Source: Curvularia sp. ZM96 (Eukaryota; Ascomycota; Dothideomycetes; Pleosporales; Pleosporaceae). Taken from it: a stretch of 12,034 nucleotides of DNA. Below are positions 1 to 7,320 of the stretch, in pieces. The notes beneath the pieces are model-generated. The model saw nothing but the letters and a program-made list of their open reading frames with translations, had not been told where the DNA came from and ran no database searches. The position numbers and the translations under genes are program-made. Every line of letters starts with the position of its first letter. Positions within the stretch are counted from its first letter, which is position 1. The stretch lies in contig JAJGBQ010000025.1 of NCBI GenBank assembly GCA_022457065.1, positions 1 through 12,034 of the forward strand. The letters are read 5' to 3'.

Positions 1-614
1 CGGGTCGGATGGGGCTTTGCCTCAAGGCATCCACGACCCATATGTCCAGCCGATCATACAGCGCCAGCATCTCCACCGTCAGTTCGTGGAAATCCGTGGC
101 GTAACCTATGCTATGCCCGTCGTGGGTGAAGCGAAAGCCCGTGGACATGATATCCCCATGCGGCTGATCCACGCAGCGGATGTCGATGTCGCCGATGGTC
201 AGATGATTGGAGAGTACGACGACCTTTGGATCGTGGGCGGATATCCGCTTTCCGCCCGTCAAAGGCATAGCCAAGCGTCGGCGCAACTGAACCAGCGTTT
301 CAGCACGCGCATAGCCCGCACCCGGCTGCCGCGGTGATGATAGATCTGCCGCAGATCATCCAGTCCGTGGCAATGGTCCGCATGGATCGTGCGTCCACAG
401 CACGGCATCCACATCCGCTATGCCCACGGCCAGCAATTGCGCGCGCATGTCGGGGGAGGTATCGATCAGGATACGCCTTGTCGGGCTTTCGACCAGGATG
501 GAAACGCGCGTCCGGTAATTTCGCGGCTCATCGGGATCGCATGCTCCCCAATCATTCGATCCGGGGAACACCGGACGAGTCGCCGCAACCCAATATGGTC
601 AGGGTGAAGCTCAT
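1..614 (-). CDS. PhnP-like metallo-beta-lactamase-fold hydrolase (3' end outside window, frameshifted)
   Basis: Metal-dependent hydrolase of the COG1235/PhnP group, whose known members cleave cyclic phosphate or related phosphodiesters; the substrate here is unknown. The start at 614 gives MSFTLTILGCG, typical of this family, and its ATG overlaps the tatD stop by 4 bases. The metal motif T-H-D-H-A-D-H lies near 370-391 but is split by one extra base (about 384). Downstream segments in order are DDLRQIYHHRG, LTIGDIDIRC, QPHGD, GFRFTHDGHSIGYATDFHEL and DIWVVDALR, running off the window at base 1. At least four indels are apparent (about 557, 384, 314, 250-280). It is the last visible gene of the minus-strand cluster. 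The family call is firm; the biochemical role is not. Confidence 0.85.
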
Positions 615-1387
615 GAGGAAGAGCTTTTGCCGATCTTGCTGAAAAGGGTCAGGAAATTCGCCGAAGTCGCTGGGCCAGCTCCTCCATATCTTCATTCCTC
701 AACCGCGCAGGAAGCGAGCCGTATCGGCGACATAGGCCGGTTCGCAGGATTTACCCCGGTGCGGCACGGGCGCCAGGAAAGGCGAATCCGTTTCACCAGC
801 AGCAGTCGGCCTTGCGGCAAGCGTGCTGCCGTTTCCTGAAGGTCTCTGGCATTTTTGAAGGTCACGATACCTGAAATGCTGATGTAAAAGCCCAGTTCCA
901 ACGCCGCGTCGGCAAAGGCTCCGCTGGCCGTGAAGCAATGGATGACGCCGCTATAGGCCCCTGCTCCATCTCTTCACGATCGCCAGCGTGTCCTCCTGCA
1001 TCGCGGGTATGGACGATAAGCGGCAGGCCCGTCCCGCGGACGCGGCGATGTGGGCGCGAAAGTTCTTGCCGTTCGCGGTCGCTATGGTCGTAATAATAAT
1101 CCAGCCCGGTCTTCGCCTATGCGACGACGCGGGGATGGGCGGCCTGTTCGACCAGCTTGGCGGGTGTCGACATGCGGATGCTCATCCGGCTTCGTGCGGA
1201 TGAACGCCACGGTCGCCCAGACATCGGGTTCGCGAAGCGCTATTGCCCAGAACATCGTCCCATTCGCTCTCACGCGTCGCGATATTGAGCATCAGGCCGA
1301 CGCCGGCCATTCGGGCACGTTCAAGCACATTGTGCTGATCCTCGATCAACCCCTTGTAATTCTACGGCAATGACTGTCGATCAGCAT
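611..1387 (-). CDS. tatD: TatD/YcfH-family metal-dependent hydrolase (frameshifted)
   Basis: TatD-family TIM-barrel hydrolase; relatives are Mg-dependent DNases and, in some cases, D-amino-acyl-tRNA deacylases. The start at 1387 reads MLIDSHC, the N-terminal metal-ligand motif, with the second His lost to an indel. Then come NIATRESEWDDV, REPDVWAT, GE.GLDYYYDHSDRE (conserved Glu), PLIVHTRDA, GVIHCFTASG, ELGFYISISGIVTFKNA and, across a GG-to-G loss near 794, V-E-T-D-SPFLAPVPHRG with the catalytic Asp. The restored C-terminus TSANFLTLFSKIGKSSS ends at a TGA overlapping the next ATG (ATGA). About 259 residues, normal for the family. It sits directly behind metG. tmk-holB-ycfH in E. coli and metS-yabD in Bacillus show the same neighbourhood, which suggests a conserved link to translation or replication. 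Confidence 0.9.
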
Positions 1388-2939
1388 GATATCAAGCGTC
1401 CGTTTCGCCGTTCCAGCCGCGGGAAGAGCGGCTTGGGAGCGCCGATAGCGAAACCCGAAGCGCGCAGGGCCGCATACCATTCCGTGCCGATGATGGCATA
1501 ATCCCATTCCTCCTCCCGCACGCCCATTTGCTCCAGCAAGGCGGATGCGCTGGCCGGATGACGGGATGGATGATGATGGCGAGGCTTGGCGATCGCCTCG
1601 TAAAGCGTGGCGAGAACCGCTTCCATGCGGGCCGGATCAGTCTTACGCAACGTCCATGGGGCTCCGGCATCGATATAGGCGTTGCAGGCGAAAACGGCGC
1701 GCATCCACGCTTCGATAGCGACCGAGGGAGCAAGGTCCGCCATGGCCGTCTGAAATATGGGCTCCATCGGCCACGACTTTCAGCAGTTCCCGATCCTCAT
1801 CCCCTGCGGCGGGTTCGGTAAACGGCCATCAAGGTTCTTCGCGATAAAACTCAACGTGCGCTGAGCCAGATTGCCGAAACTGTTGGCCAGATCGCTATTG
1901 GAGCGGGCGACAATGGCTTCCGCGCTATAGCTGCCGTCATTGCCGAAGGTGACTTCGGAAAGCAGGAAATAGCGCAGTTGATCGACGCCGAAACGCTGCG
2001 CCAGTTCCATCGGGTCCGCCACATTGCCCAGCGATTTCGACATTTTCTCCCCCCGGTTCAGGAGGAAGCCGTGGCCGAATACCTGCCTGGGCAAAGGCAA
2101 CTTTGCTCATCAGGAAAGCTGGCCAGTAAACGGTATGAAAACGCACGATATCCTTACCAATTATGTGCGTGATATCGCCGCCTTCGGCCCAATAGTGGCC
2201 ATGCGCCCGGCATCGTCCGGATAACCGCAACCGGTAAGATAATTGGTGAGCGCGTCGACCCAGACATACATGACATGGCCATCGCTGCCCGGCACTTTCA
2301 CCCCCAATCGAAGCGGTGCGTGAAATGCTGAGATCGGACAGGCCGCCTTCCACGAAGCGCATGATTCATTGCGGCGCTGTCGGGCTGAATGAAATCGGGC
2401 TGACTGTTATACAGGTCGAGCAGTTGCTGATAGACGGAAAGCCGGAAAAACCAGCTTTCCTCCACTGTCCATTTGACAGCCGTGCCCTGCGGCGAGAGCT
2501 TCTGTCCCCCTCTCCTTCGCTCAATTCCTTTTCGTCGTAAAAGGCTTCGTCGCGGACGGAATACCATCCTCATAGCGGCCCAGATAGAGGTCGCCATTGG
2601 CTTCCATGGCCTGCCAGATGGCTTGGCTTGCACGATGATGATCGGGTTCGCTGGTGCGGATGAAACGATCATAGCTGATATTCAGCCTGTCGTTCATATC
2701 TTTGAAATATCCGGACATTTCATCCGGCAAGCTCTGTCGGCTCAATGCCGCGATTGCGCGCTGTCTGGGCCATTTTAAGGCCATGCTCATCCGTGCCGGT
2801 CTGGAAAATACGTCCCGGCCCATCATCCGTTGGAAACGGGCGATCGCGTCGGTAGCGATCACTCATAAGCATGGCCGATATGAGGGCGGCCGTTGGGATA
2901 GCTGATAGCGGTCGTGATGGTGTAAGGCTGCTGCGACAT
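1381..2939 (-). CDS. metG: Methionyl-tRNA synthetase (frameshifted)
   Basis: Class I aminoacyl-tRNA synthetase charging tRNA-Met in the cytoplasm. The start at 2939 gives MSQQPYTITTAISYPNGR, followed by the HIGH motif (PHIGHAYE, 2871-2882). A missing G near 2862 (GAG GTG read as GAGTG) ends the first frame. The chain continues as IATDAIARFQRMMGRDV, TDEHGLKM, YLGRYEG, EESWFFRLS, HVMYVWVDALTNYLTG, THIIGKDIVRFHTVYWPAFLM and FGHGFLLNRGEKMSKSLGN (KMSKS at 2032-2046). The C-terminal helical domain ends in APKPLFPRLE. No cysteine zinc knuckle is seen in the connective-peptide region, so this is the short zinc-free form of about 515 residues. The stop is read at 1381 in the current frame, but a one-base shift would end it at 1392, just before tatD; the latter is equally plausible. 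A GGGAAGG ribosome site precedes the start. Confidence 0.93.
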
Positions 2940-2969
2940 GCGCCTTCCCTAGCGAGTGTTGCAGGCTGC

Positions 2970-3003
2970 GAAAAGCCCGCTCGGCGTCGCTATGCGGCTT
3001 TTC
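2970..3003 (-). terminator. Hairpin between holB and metG, terminator-like
   Basis: GAAAAGCC (2970-2977) and GGCTTTTC (2996-3003) are exact inverted repeats. With one bulged C the stem extends by GC/GC to about 10 pairs around a 13-base loop. On the minus strand the 3' arm ends in TTTT, as in a short intrinsic terminator. It lies in the only sizeable gap of the cluster (2940-3012), 3' of holB and 5' of metG, so it could reduce readthrough into metG or act as an mRNA processing site. Because the repeat is symmetric, the fold alone does not fix direction. Confidence 0.4.
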
Positions 3004-3012
3004 TGCTCCGCG

Positions 3013-3973
3013 TCAGTTCTCGGAAGCCAGAGCCGCCACATGGCCGGCAATCTCGAAAACCACCGCTCCGGGCTCCAGGGAAAGTATGACCGCACCGCCG
3101 GCAAGGTGCCGCACCGCTTCCCAATGGTCCAGCGTTTGCCCAGCGCCGCGCCCCTACGAGAACGCGCCGCCTGCGCGATGAACGCGGGGGCGCGTTCCAG
3201 AAAAGCCTCATAGCGGGTCGCGCGGGCTTGCCGGACAGCATTTTCGCGAGTGCCAGACGCTGTTGGTTATCGCCATCGCCCTTCGTCATGATCGCATGCA
3301 ACAACCCCTCCATCTCACTGAGATTGAGGCCGGCATAGCGCAGCGCCTTGCCGGGTGAGCCTTCGCCAATCGACAGAAGGATCTGATCTCAGCTTCCTGT
3401 GGCTTGGCCTCCGTCGCGGAAAAGCGCCATCCGCATCATGTCGTCCGGCAAAGGATCGAAACGCAATGTGCGGCAACGGGACCGGATCGTCGGCAACAGG
3501 CGACCGGGCGCATGGGAACCAGCAGAAACACCATGTCGGTGGGTGGTTCCTCAAGATTTTGAGCAGGGCGTTGGCCGCACTTCTGCCCAGATCGTCAGCG
3601 CTGTCGATGACGACAATACGCCGCGCCGACAGGGACGGAGCCGATTGGATCAGGCGCTGAAGGCTCCGAACCTGATCCACGCTGATATTGCGCGCAAGGA
3701 CGCCATCCTTTCCAGCAGGGTCAACTCAGCATAGTCGGGATGGGCATTCGCCTCCAACAGCGCCCGGATGGGATGCCGCCCGGAACGCCGAAGCCCTGCT
3801 CGGCAACGGGTGGATCGGCGGCATCGGCGAGCAGCCGCATGGCCATGCCCCGCGCGAAACTCGCTTTGCCGATGCCCTTTGGCCCGCCAAAATCCACGCA
3901 TGATGCATTCGGCCGCTGCCCGCCGCCGCCAGCAGCAGGCGCGCCTGATATCGTGGCCCAGGGGAAATTTCAT
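3013..3973 (-). CDS. holB: DNA polymerase III delta-prime subunit (frameshifted)
   Basis: Clamp-loader subunit that works with DnaX and HolA to load the beta sliding clamp. The start at 3973 reads MKFPLGHD and its ATG overlaps the tmk TGA (ATGA). An ATG at 3986 is open too but lies inside tmk and lacks the family's GHD opening. Then come LLLAAAGSGRMHHAWILAG and the P-loop-like GPKGIGKASFARG (about 3863-3886), split by a lost base, then HPIRALLEANAHPDYAEL, VDQVRSLQRLIQSAPSLSARR, VVIDSADDLGRSAANALLKIL and the S-R-C motif (3473-3481) typical of clamp-loader ATPase folds. The tail GEGSPGKALRYAGLNL, MEGLLHAIMTKGDG and VVFEIAGHVAALASEN ends at 3013. About 320 residues once indels are allowed for, usual for alphaproteobacteria. 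Recognition is by motif order across three frames. Confidence 0.88.
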
Positions 3974-4582
3974 GGCAGGAGGTCATCCAGGCCTTGCAAC
4001 AGGCGCATCGTTACGGTTTGCGCCGCGCCGGATGCGTCCACGATACGGACCCGGTCTGATCCGCCGATGCAAAGTCGCGAAATGATCGCGCGACACGCTG
4101 ATGGAATGTGCTGTCGCGTGCGCCGATACGATCGGTATCGCCGCCGTCCATATGGGCGCGCCTTTCCGCTTCCGCTTCAGGCAGCGTCAGAGCGAAGGTG
4201 CGATCGGGCAGCAATCCCGCGCTGCCGATGCGATGCAGCGTCAATATGTCGTCGTCCGTCAACTCACCCATGCCCCTGATAGGCGCGGCTGCCGTCGACA
4301 AAGCGGTCGGACAATATCCAGGCCGCGTTGTAAGGCCGGACGAATGGTTTTCTCCATGATCCGCGCGGGCGGCCGCAAAAAGCAATGCCCGCGCGCTGTG
4401 ACCAGCGATCGGCGGCTCGTCAACAGCAGCGTGCGGATGGCCTCCGCACCCGCGCTGCCGCCCGGTTCCCGCGTTTCCACAACGTCGATCCGCGCACGCA
4501 GAGCCGCCGACAGAGCGCGCAACCGGGTTGACTTGCCGACGCCCTCACCGCCTTCCAGCGAAATGAAACGCCCGGTCTTCAC
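3970..4582 (-). CDS. tmk: Thymidylate kinase (frameshifted)
   Basis: Phosphorylates dTMP to dTDP with ATP, an essential step toward dTTP. It starts with GTG at 4582 (the start codon overlaps the dac stop as GTGA) and reads (M)KTGRFISLEGGEGVGKST, with a perfect Walker A loop. Then come DVVETREPGGSAGAEAIRTLL, LLFAAARADH, EKTIRPALQRG and, after an indel, LSDRFVDGSRAYQG, the thymidylate-binding DR(Y/F) signature. The second half reads LHRIGSAGLLPDRTFALTLPEAEAE and FHQRVARSFRDFA; a last frame change gives RVRIVDASGAAQTVTM and the end LDDLLP. Its TGA overlaps the holB ATG. About 205 residues, the family norm. tmk-holB adjacency is widely conserved. Confidence 0.92.
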
Positions 4583-5736
4583 CCGAACAGCGATTTCAGG
4601 CCGTTCCAGAGCCGTCCGAAAACCCTGCCTCGCTCACATCTTCACCGGCGACGAGCGGCATGATCTGCGGCGGCGTATCCGGGGTCGAAACAATGAGTTC
4701 GGCGATCTTATCCTCTTCTTGATCGGCGCCTTGATCGGGCCGTTATAGGCGACCTTCACGCTGATATTCGAGGATGCTGTGCGGGGCAGCGTCACAGCCA
4801 GATTTTGCGGCGCCACCAAGGAAACGCTGGCGCTGCCCAATTGCACTTCGCCAGTTTCGACGGTTTGACCCTTTTGAAGAGCGGCTGAGCTTTCCACGCC
4901 TTGAACCCCCAATCCATGAAACGGACGGATCTGGCGATGCGGCCGTTGAAAGTGGGCAGTCCGGCAACGACCATGACGAGGCGCCGCCCATCCTGCTCGG
5001 CCGAGCCTGTAAAGCCGAATCCAGCTCTCTTCCGTATGTCCGGTCTTGAGGCCATCCGCGCCGGCGATCTTGCCCAAGATCGGGTTCCGGTTCGCTTGCT
5101 CAATATCCGCGCCCCCATGGTCTTGCCCATGTGAAGGATTTGGTCGTGGCAGAATCTTTTGTAGAGATCGGGCGTCTCTTCGATGGTGGCCTGCGCCAGC
5201 TTTGCCAGATCCTCGGCGGTCACGTAGGTGACGCCTTCATCAGGCCAGCCATTGCTGGTGCCGAAATGGCTGTTCTTCAAACCCAGGCGTTCGCCTTCCT
5301 GATTCATCAAGGCAACGAAAGCCTGCTCCGTACCCGCAATCCCTTCGGCCAGCACGACACATGCGTCATTGCCCGAAAGCGTTACGATGCCATGCAGCAG
5401 GTTTTCGACGGACACCTGTTCGCCGACGGACAGGAACATGGTGGAGCCGGCCTGCGGGCCATGCCATTTCTGCCATGTTTCGGGACGCACCGTGAATTTG
5501 GTATCGAGCTTCAATTCGCCTTTCTGGATCAGGCGGAAGGCGACATGGGCCGTCATCATCTTGGCCATGGAGGCGGGCGGTATCCGCGTCTCTCCGCCCT
5601 TGTCATACAGGACGGCGCCCGAAGACAAATCCTTCAAATAAGCGATGGGCGCTTCGCTGGTATAGGGCGGTGCGGCCGCAGTCAGCGGCGAAGCGAGCAA
5701 GCCGACAAAAAGGATCGCTGCAACGGATTTATTCAT
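4579..5736 (-). CDS. dacA: D-alanyl-D-alanine carboxypeptidase, PBP5/6 type (frameshifted)
   Basis: Penicillin-binding serine peptidase (family S11) that removes the terminal D-Ala from peptidoglycan stem peptides in the periplasm. The start at 5736 follows an AAGG ribosome site. The N-terminus MNKSVAAILFVGLLASPLTA is a clear signal peptide. The three active-site motifs are present: S-M-A-K (residues 56-59), S-G-N (121-123) and K-T-G (5039-5047). The last lies in a different frame, because two indels bracket about 25 residues (ADGLKTGHTEE). AGFGFTGSAEQDG and FMDWGFKAWKAQPLF lead into the beta-rich PBP5 C-terminal domain (GEVQLG.ASVSLVAPQNL.VTLP, VAYNGPIKAPI). One T lost from a T run (4619-4622) hides the true tail GFFGRLWNGLKSLFG, an amphipathic membrane-anchor type, ending at 4579. 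The dacA/dacC choice is not certain. Confidence 0.92.
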
Positions 5737-5816
5737 GAAGCTGCCTTCGCTTGGATGGATCTGATGGATCGGGTTGGAAACAGGCGGATATCATTAGCCA
5801 TGATTGAAGCGTTCTC

Positions 5817-5832
5817 AAAGCCCCGCACGGGC
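5817..5832 (-). terminator. Weak GC hairpin after mltB
   Basis: On the minus strand, just past the mltB stop (5837), GCCC pairs with GGGC (5829-5832 with 5820-5823) around a 5-base loop and is followed by TTT (5817-5819). The stem is only four pairs and the T run is short, so it is a weak terminator candidate. The spacer 5737-5836 holds nothing else that I can support apart from the dac ribosome site. Confidence 0.25.
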
Positions 5833-5836
5833 GAGA

Positions 5837-6868
5837 TTATTGCTTGACGGCATCTGCCAGCAAACCGACGGACAACGCATAGAAATTCGAACAATTATAG
5901 TCCAGAATAGCCCGATAATTGCTCGTAAGGAGATAGGCCGTCTTTCCCGGCCCATCCGGCTCCAGCAACGTGGCCATCACATTGTCGGCCGCCCACCCGC
6001 CCTTGAGGGAACAAGCCCCAACCGCCGCCATTCCGCCATGCTGAGCCAGCGACTATGCCGATTGAAAACACGCGGACAGCGCGCCGAGCGGTGCGCGCGC
6101 TACCGAAGCGCGATTGAAATTCGCGGGAACCGAAACGCTATCCCCCAGGGTTGCCCTTACGCCAGCCGGCATGCACAAAATAGTTGGCGATCGAGGCAAG
6201 TGCGTCGGCTTCGCTGCTCCAGATATCCGCCTTTCCATCGCCATCCCCATCCTTTGCGAGCCGGAGATAAACCGATGGGAGAAATTAGGATAGCCGGTGG
6301 CGCCAGCCCAGCTTCCGACCAGCCGGCCGCGTGGCACACCATTGTCCAGCATTTTCAGCGTCGCAAGCAGTTCCGGTTCAAACAATGTGCGCCGTCGCCC
6401 TTCCCATGCAAGCGTTGCAGCGAGCGGATCAGATCGAAATCGCCAGTATAGGAACCATAGTTGGTTTCATGCCCATAAATGGCGACCATGATTTCTTCGG
6501 GCACGCCGGTTTCCGCCTCGATCCTTGCAAGACGGCTGCGGTTGGATAGATAAGCGGTGCGCCCCCTGCTGATCCGCGCGGCATCGACATGCTTTACGCG
6601 ATAAGGTTCAAAGGCCGGAATCGAGAATGAGCGCCGCCGCCAGGCTGTTCTGGTCCAGTTGAATGACGCGCGGATTGGGCGTGAGCGTCGGGAATACGCC
6701 GGACAGCGTCGCATCGCGAATGCCCATGGCGCGCGCCTTGGCGCGCAGGCTTTCAAGACAGCGCGCGAATGCCGCATCATCCTGCGTCTGCGCGGAAGCT
6801 GCCGGTGTGACGCAACCAACGGCCATGACAGCCAAACCGATGAATAGCGAAAGGATGGACGAGCGCAT
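5837..6868 (-). CDS. mltB: MltB-family lytic murein transglycosylase (frameshifted)
   Basis: Periplasmic enzyme (SLT_2/MltB family) that cleaves the MurNAc-GlcNAc bond of peptidoglycan, leaving 1,6-anhydro ends. The start at 6868 follows a GGGAG site and gives MRSSILSLFIGLAVMAVGC, a signal sequence with either a poor lipobox (AVGC) or an ASA|Q signal-peptidase I site. Then come FARCLESLRAKARAMGI, FEPYRVKHVDAARISRGR and GVPEEIMVAIYGHETNYG, whose Glu (6466-6468) is the catalytic acid. After frame changes, LATLKMLDNG, GSWAGATGYPNF, a DGDGDGKADIW stretch and DALASIANYFVHAGW match the substrate groove. The end is the family hallmark YNCSNFYALSVGLLADAV, with TAA at 5837. About 344 residues. It lies upstream of dac on the same strand, consistent with shared cell-wall remodelling, but 100 bases separate them. 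Confidence 0.9.
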
Positions 6869-6960
6869 CAGAATCTCCCTCATCCTTTTCTGGCACAGCG
6901 CGCGTGAGGTGAATCCCCTTCTTGCCCAATAGCGATGAAGCGCATCCTCATATTTTGCGC

Positions 6961-6988
6961 TTGGCAATCTCGACGCGTCCGCTAGGAA
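6961..6988 (+). promoter_or_regulatory. Candidate sigma70-type promoter of tRNA-Ser
   Basis: TTGGCA (6961-6966, five of six to the -35 consensus) lies 16 bases before TAGGAA (6983-6988, three of six to the -10). Transcription would start near 6995, four bases before the mature tRNA 5' end at 6999. The placement is sensible, but the -10 is poor. Confidence 0.35.
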
Positions 6989-6998
6989 GCCATGCAAC

Positions 6999-7086
6999 GG
7001 ACAGGTGGCCGAGTGGTTTAAGGCAGCGGTCTTGAAAACGCCGTGGGTTTACGCTCACCGTGGGTTCGATCCCACCCTGTCCGCCA
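6999..7086 (+). tRNA. tRNA-Ser(UGA), two bases short as read
   Basis: The acceptor arms GGACAGG (6999-7005) and CCTGTCC (7076-7082) pair perfectly and are followed by G and an encoded CCA (7084-7086). The D-arm GGCCGAGTGG and a long class II variable arm identify a serine tRNA. The anticodon loop CTTGAAA gives TGA at 7033-7035. Two defects are visible. The 3' side of the anticodon stem reads ACGC where GCGGT needs ACCGC, and the T loop reads TTCGAT, six bases where seven (TTCGAAT) are standard. Both are single-base losses from a doublet, matching the errors in the protein genes, so the gene itself is probably normal. UGA anticodon tRNA-Ser reads UCN codons. Confidence 0.93.
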
Positions 7087-7108
7087 ATATTACGTGTAAT
7101 TCACTGTT

Positions 7109-7118
7109 TTTACGTAAA
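7109..7118. repeat. 10-bp palindrome TTTACGTAAA
   Basis: A perfect palindrome in the AT-rich start of the spacer after tRNA-Ser. TTACGT at 7090-7095 also pairs with ACGTAA (7112-7117) as a longer hairpin with a 16-base loop that includes a T run, which could serve as the tRNA 3' terminator. No function is proven. Confidence 0.4.
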
Positions 7119-7140
7119 TATTTGGCGATCCGGTCGGTAT

Positions 7141-7182
7141 CCGTCCAAAGTTTCACTCAAGAAATCGGAAGCATTTGGACGG
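7141..7182. repeat. 9-bp inverted repeat in the tRNA-Ser/secA spacer
   Basis: CCGTCCAAA (7141-7149) and TTTGGACGG (7174-7182) are exact inverted repeats separated by 24 bases. Inside the loop, TTTC (7151-7154) can pair with GAAA (7161-7164). No T run follows on either strand, so it is not an obvious terminator. The spacer 7087-7320 otherwise holds no recognised gene. Confidence 0.5.
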
Positions 7183-7284
7183 TTCACAAACCCTCCTTTG
7201 CGAAACTGAGGCAGTGTTTTGCCATCAGTCGGCGATCCATCCGATCCGCCAGCCCATGCAGCCTCGCGAGCTATGCTGGAATTA

Positions 7285-7309
7285 CCCGGTTGATGCAATC
7301 GCAACCGGG
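7285..7309 (-). terminator. Hairpin 3' of secA
   Basis: CCCGGTTG (7285-7292) and CAACCGGG (7302-7309) form an 8-pair stem with a 9-base loop, starting 11 bases after the secA stop codon on the minus strand. The bases that follow on the minus strand (TAATTCC) lack a T run, so it may stabilise the mRNA 3' end or act with Rho instead of being a classic intrinsic terminator. Confidence 0.45.
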
Positions 7310-7320
7310 GATTTCCCGCG

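Noticed and set aside
4101..4748. 215-codon plus-strand open frame opposite tmk and the dac tail
   Set aside because: Antisense to tmk motifs and to the dac C-terminus; arginine-rich low-information translation typical of a shadow.
4579..5736. Programmed ribosomal frameshifting in dac or other genes
   Set aside because: Frame changes occur many times per gene at unrelated sites and in both directions, without a shared slippery sequence or conserved structure, and the tRNA gene is affected as well.
5131..5847. 238-codon plus-strand open frame opposite dac
   Set aside because: It lies wholly antisense to the dac gene, whose signal peptide and SxxK/SGN motifs are unambiguous; its translation shows no family features and it is a GC-rich shadow frame.
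6869..6998. Upstream extension of mltB (open to 6997 on the minus strand)
   Set aside because: The start at 6868 has a good GGGAG site and begins directly with a signal sequence; the extension would run antisense up to the tRNA and has no protein-like features.
6999..7320. Integrated mobile element next to tRNA-Ser
   Set aside because: No integrase, transposase or second copy of the tRNA 3' end is visible in the window, and secA follows after only 234 bases.
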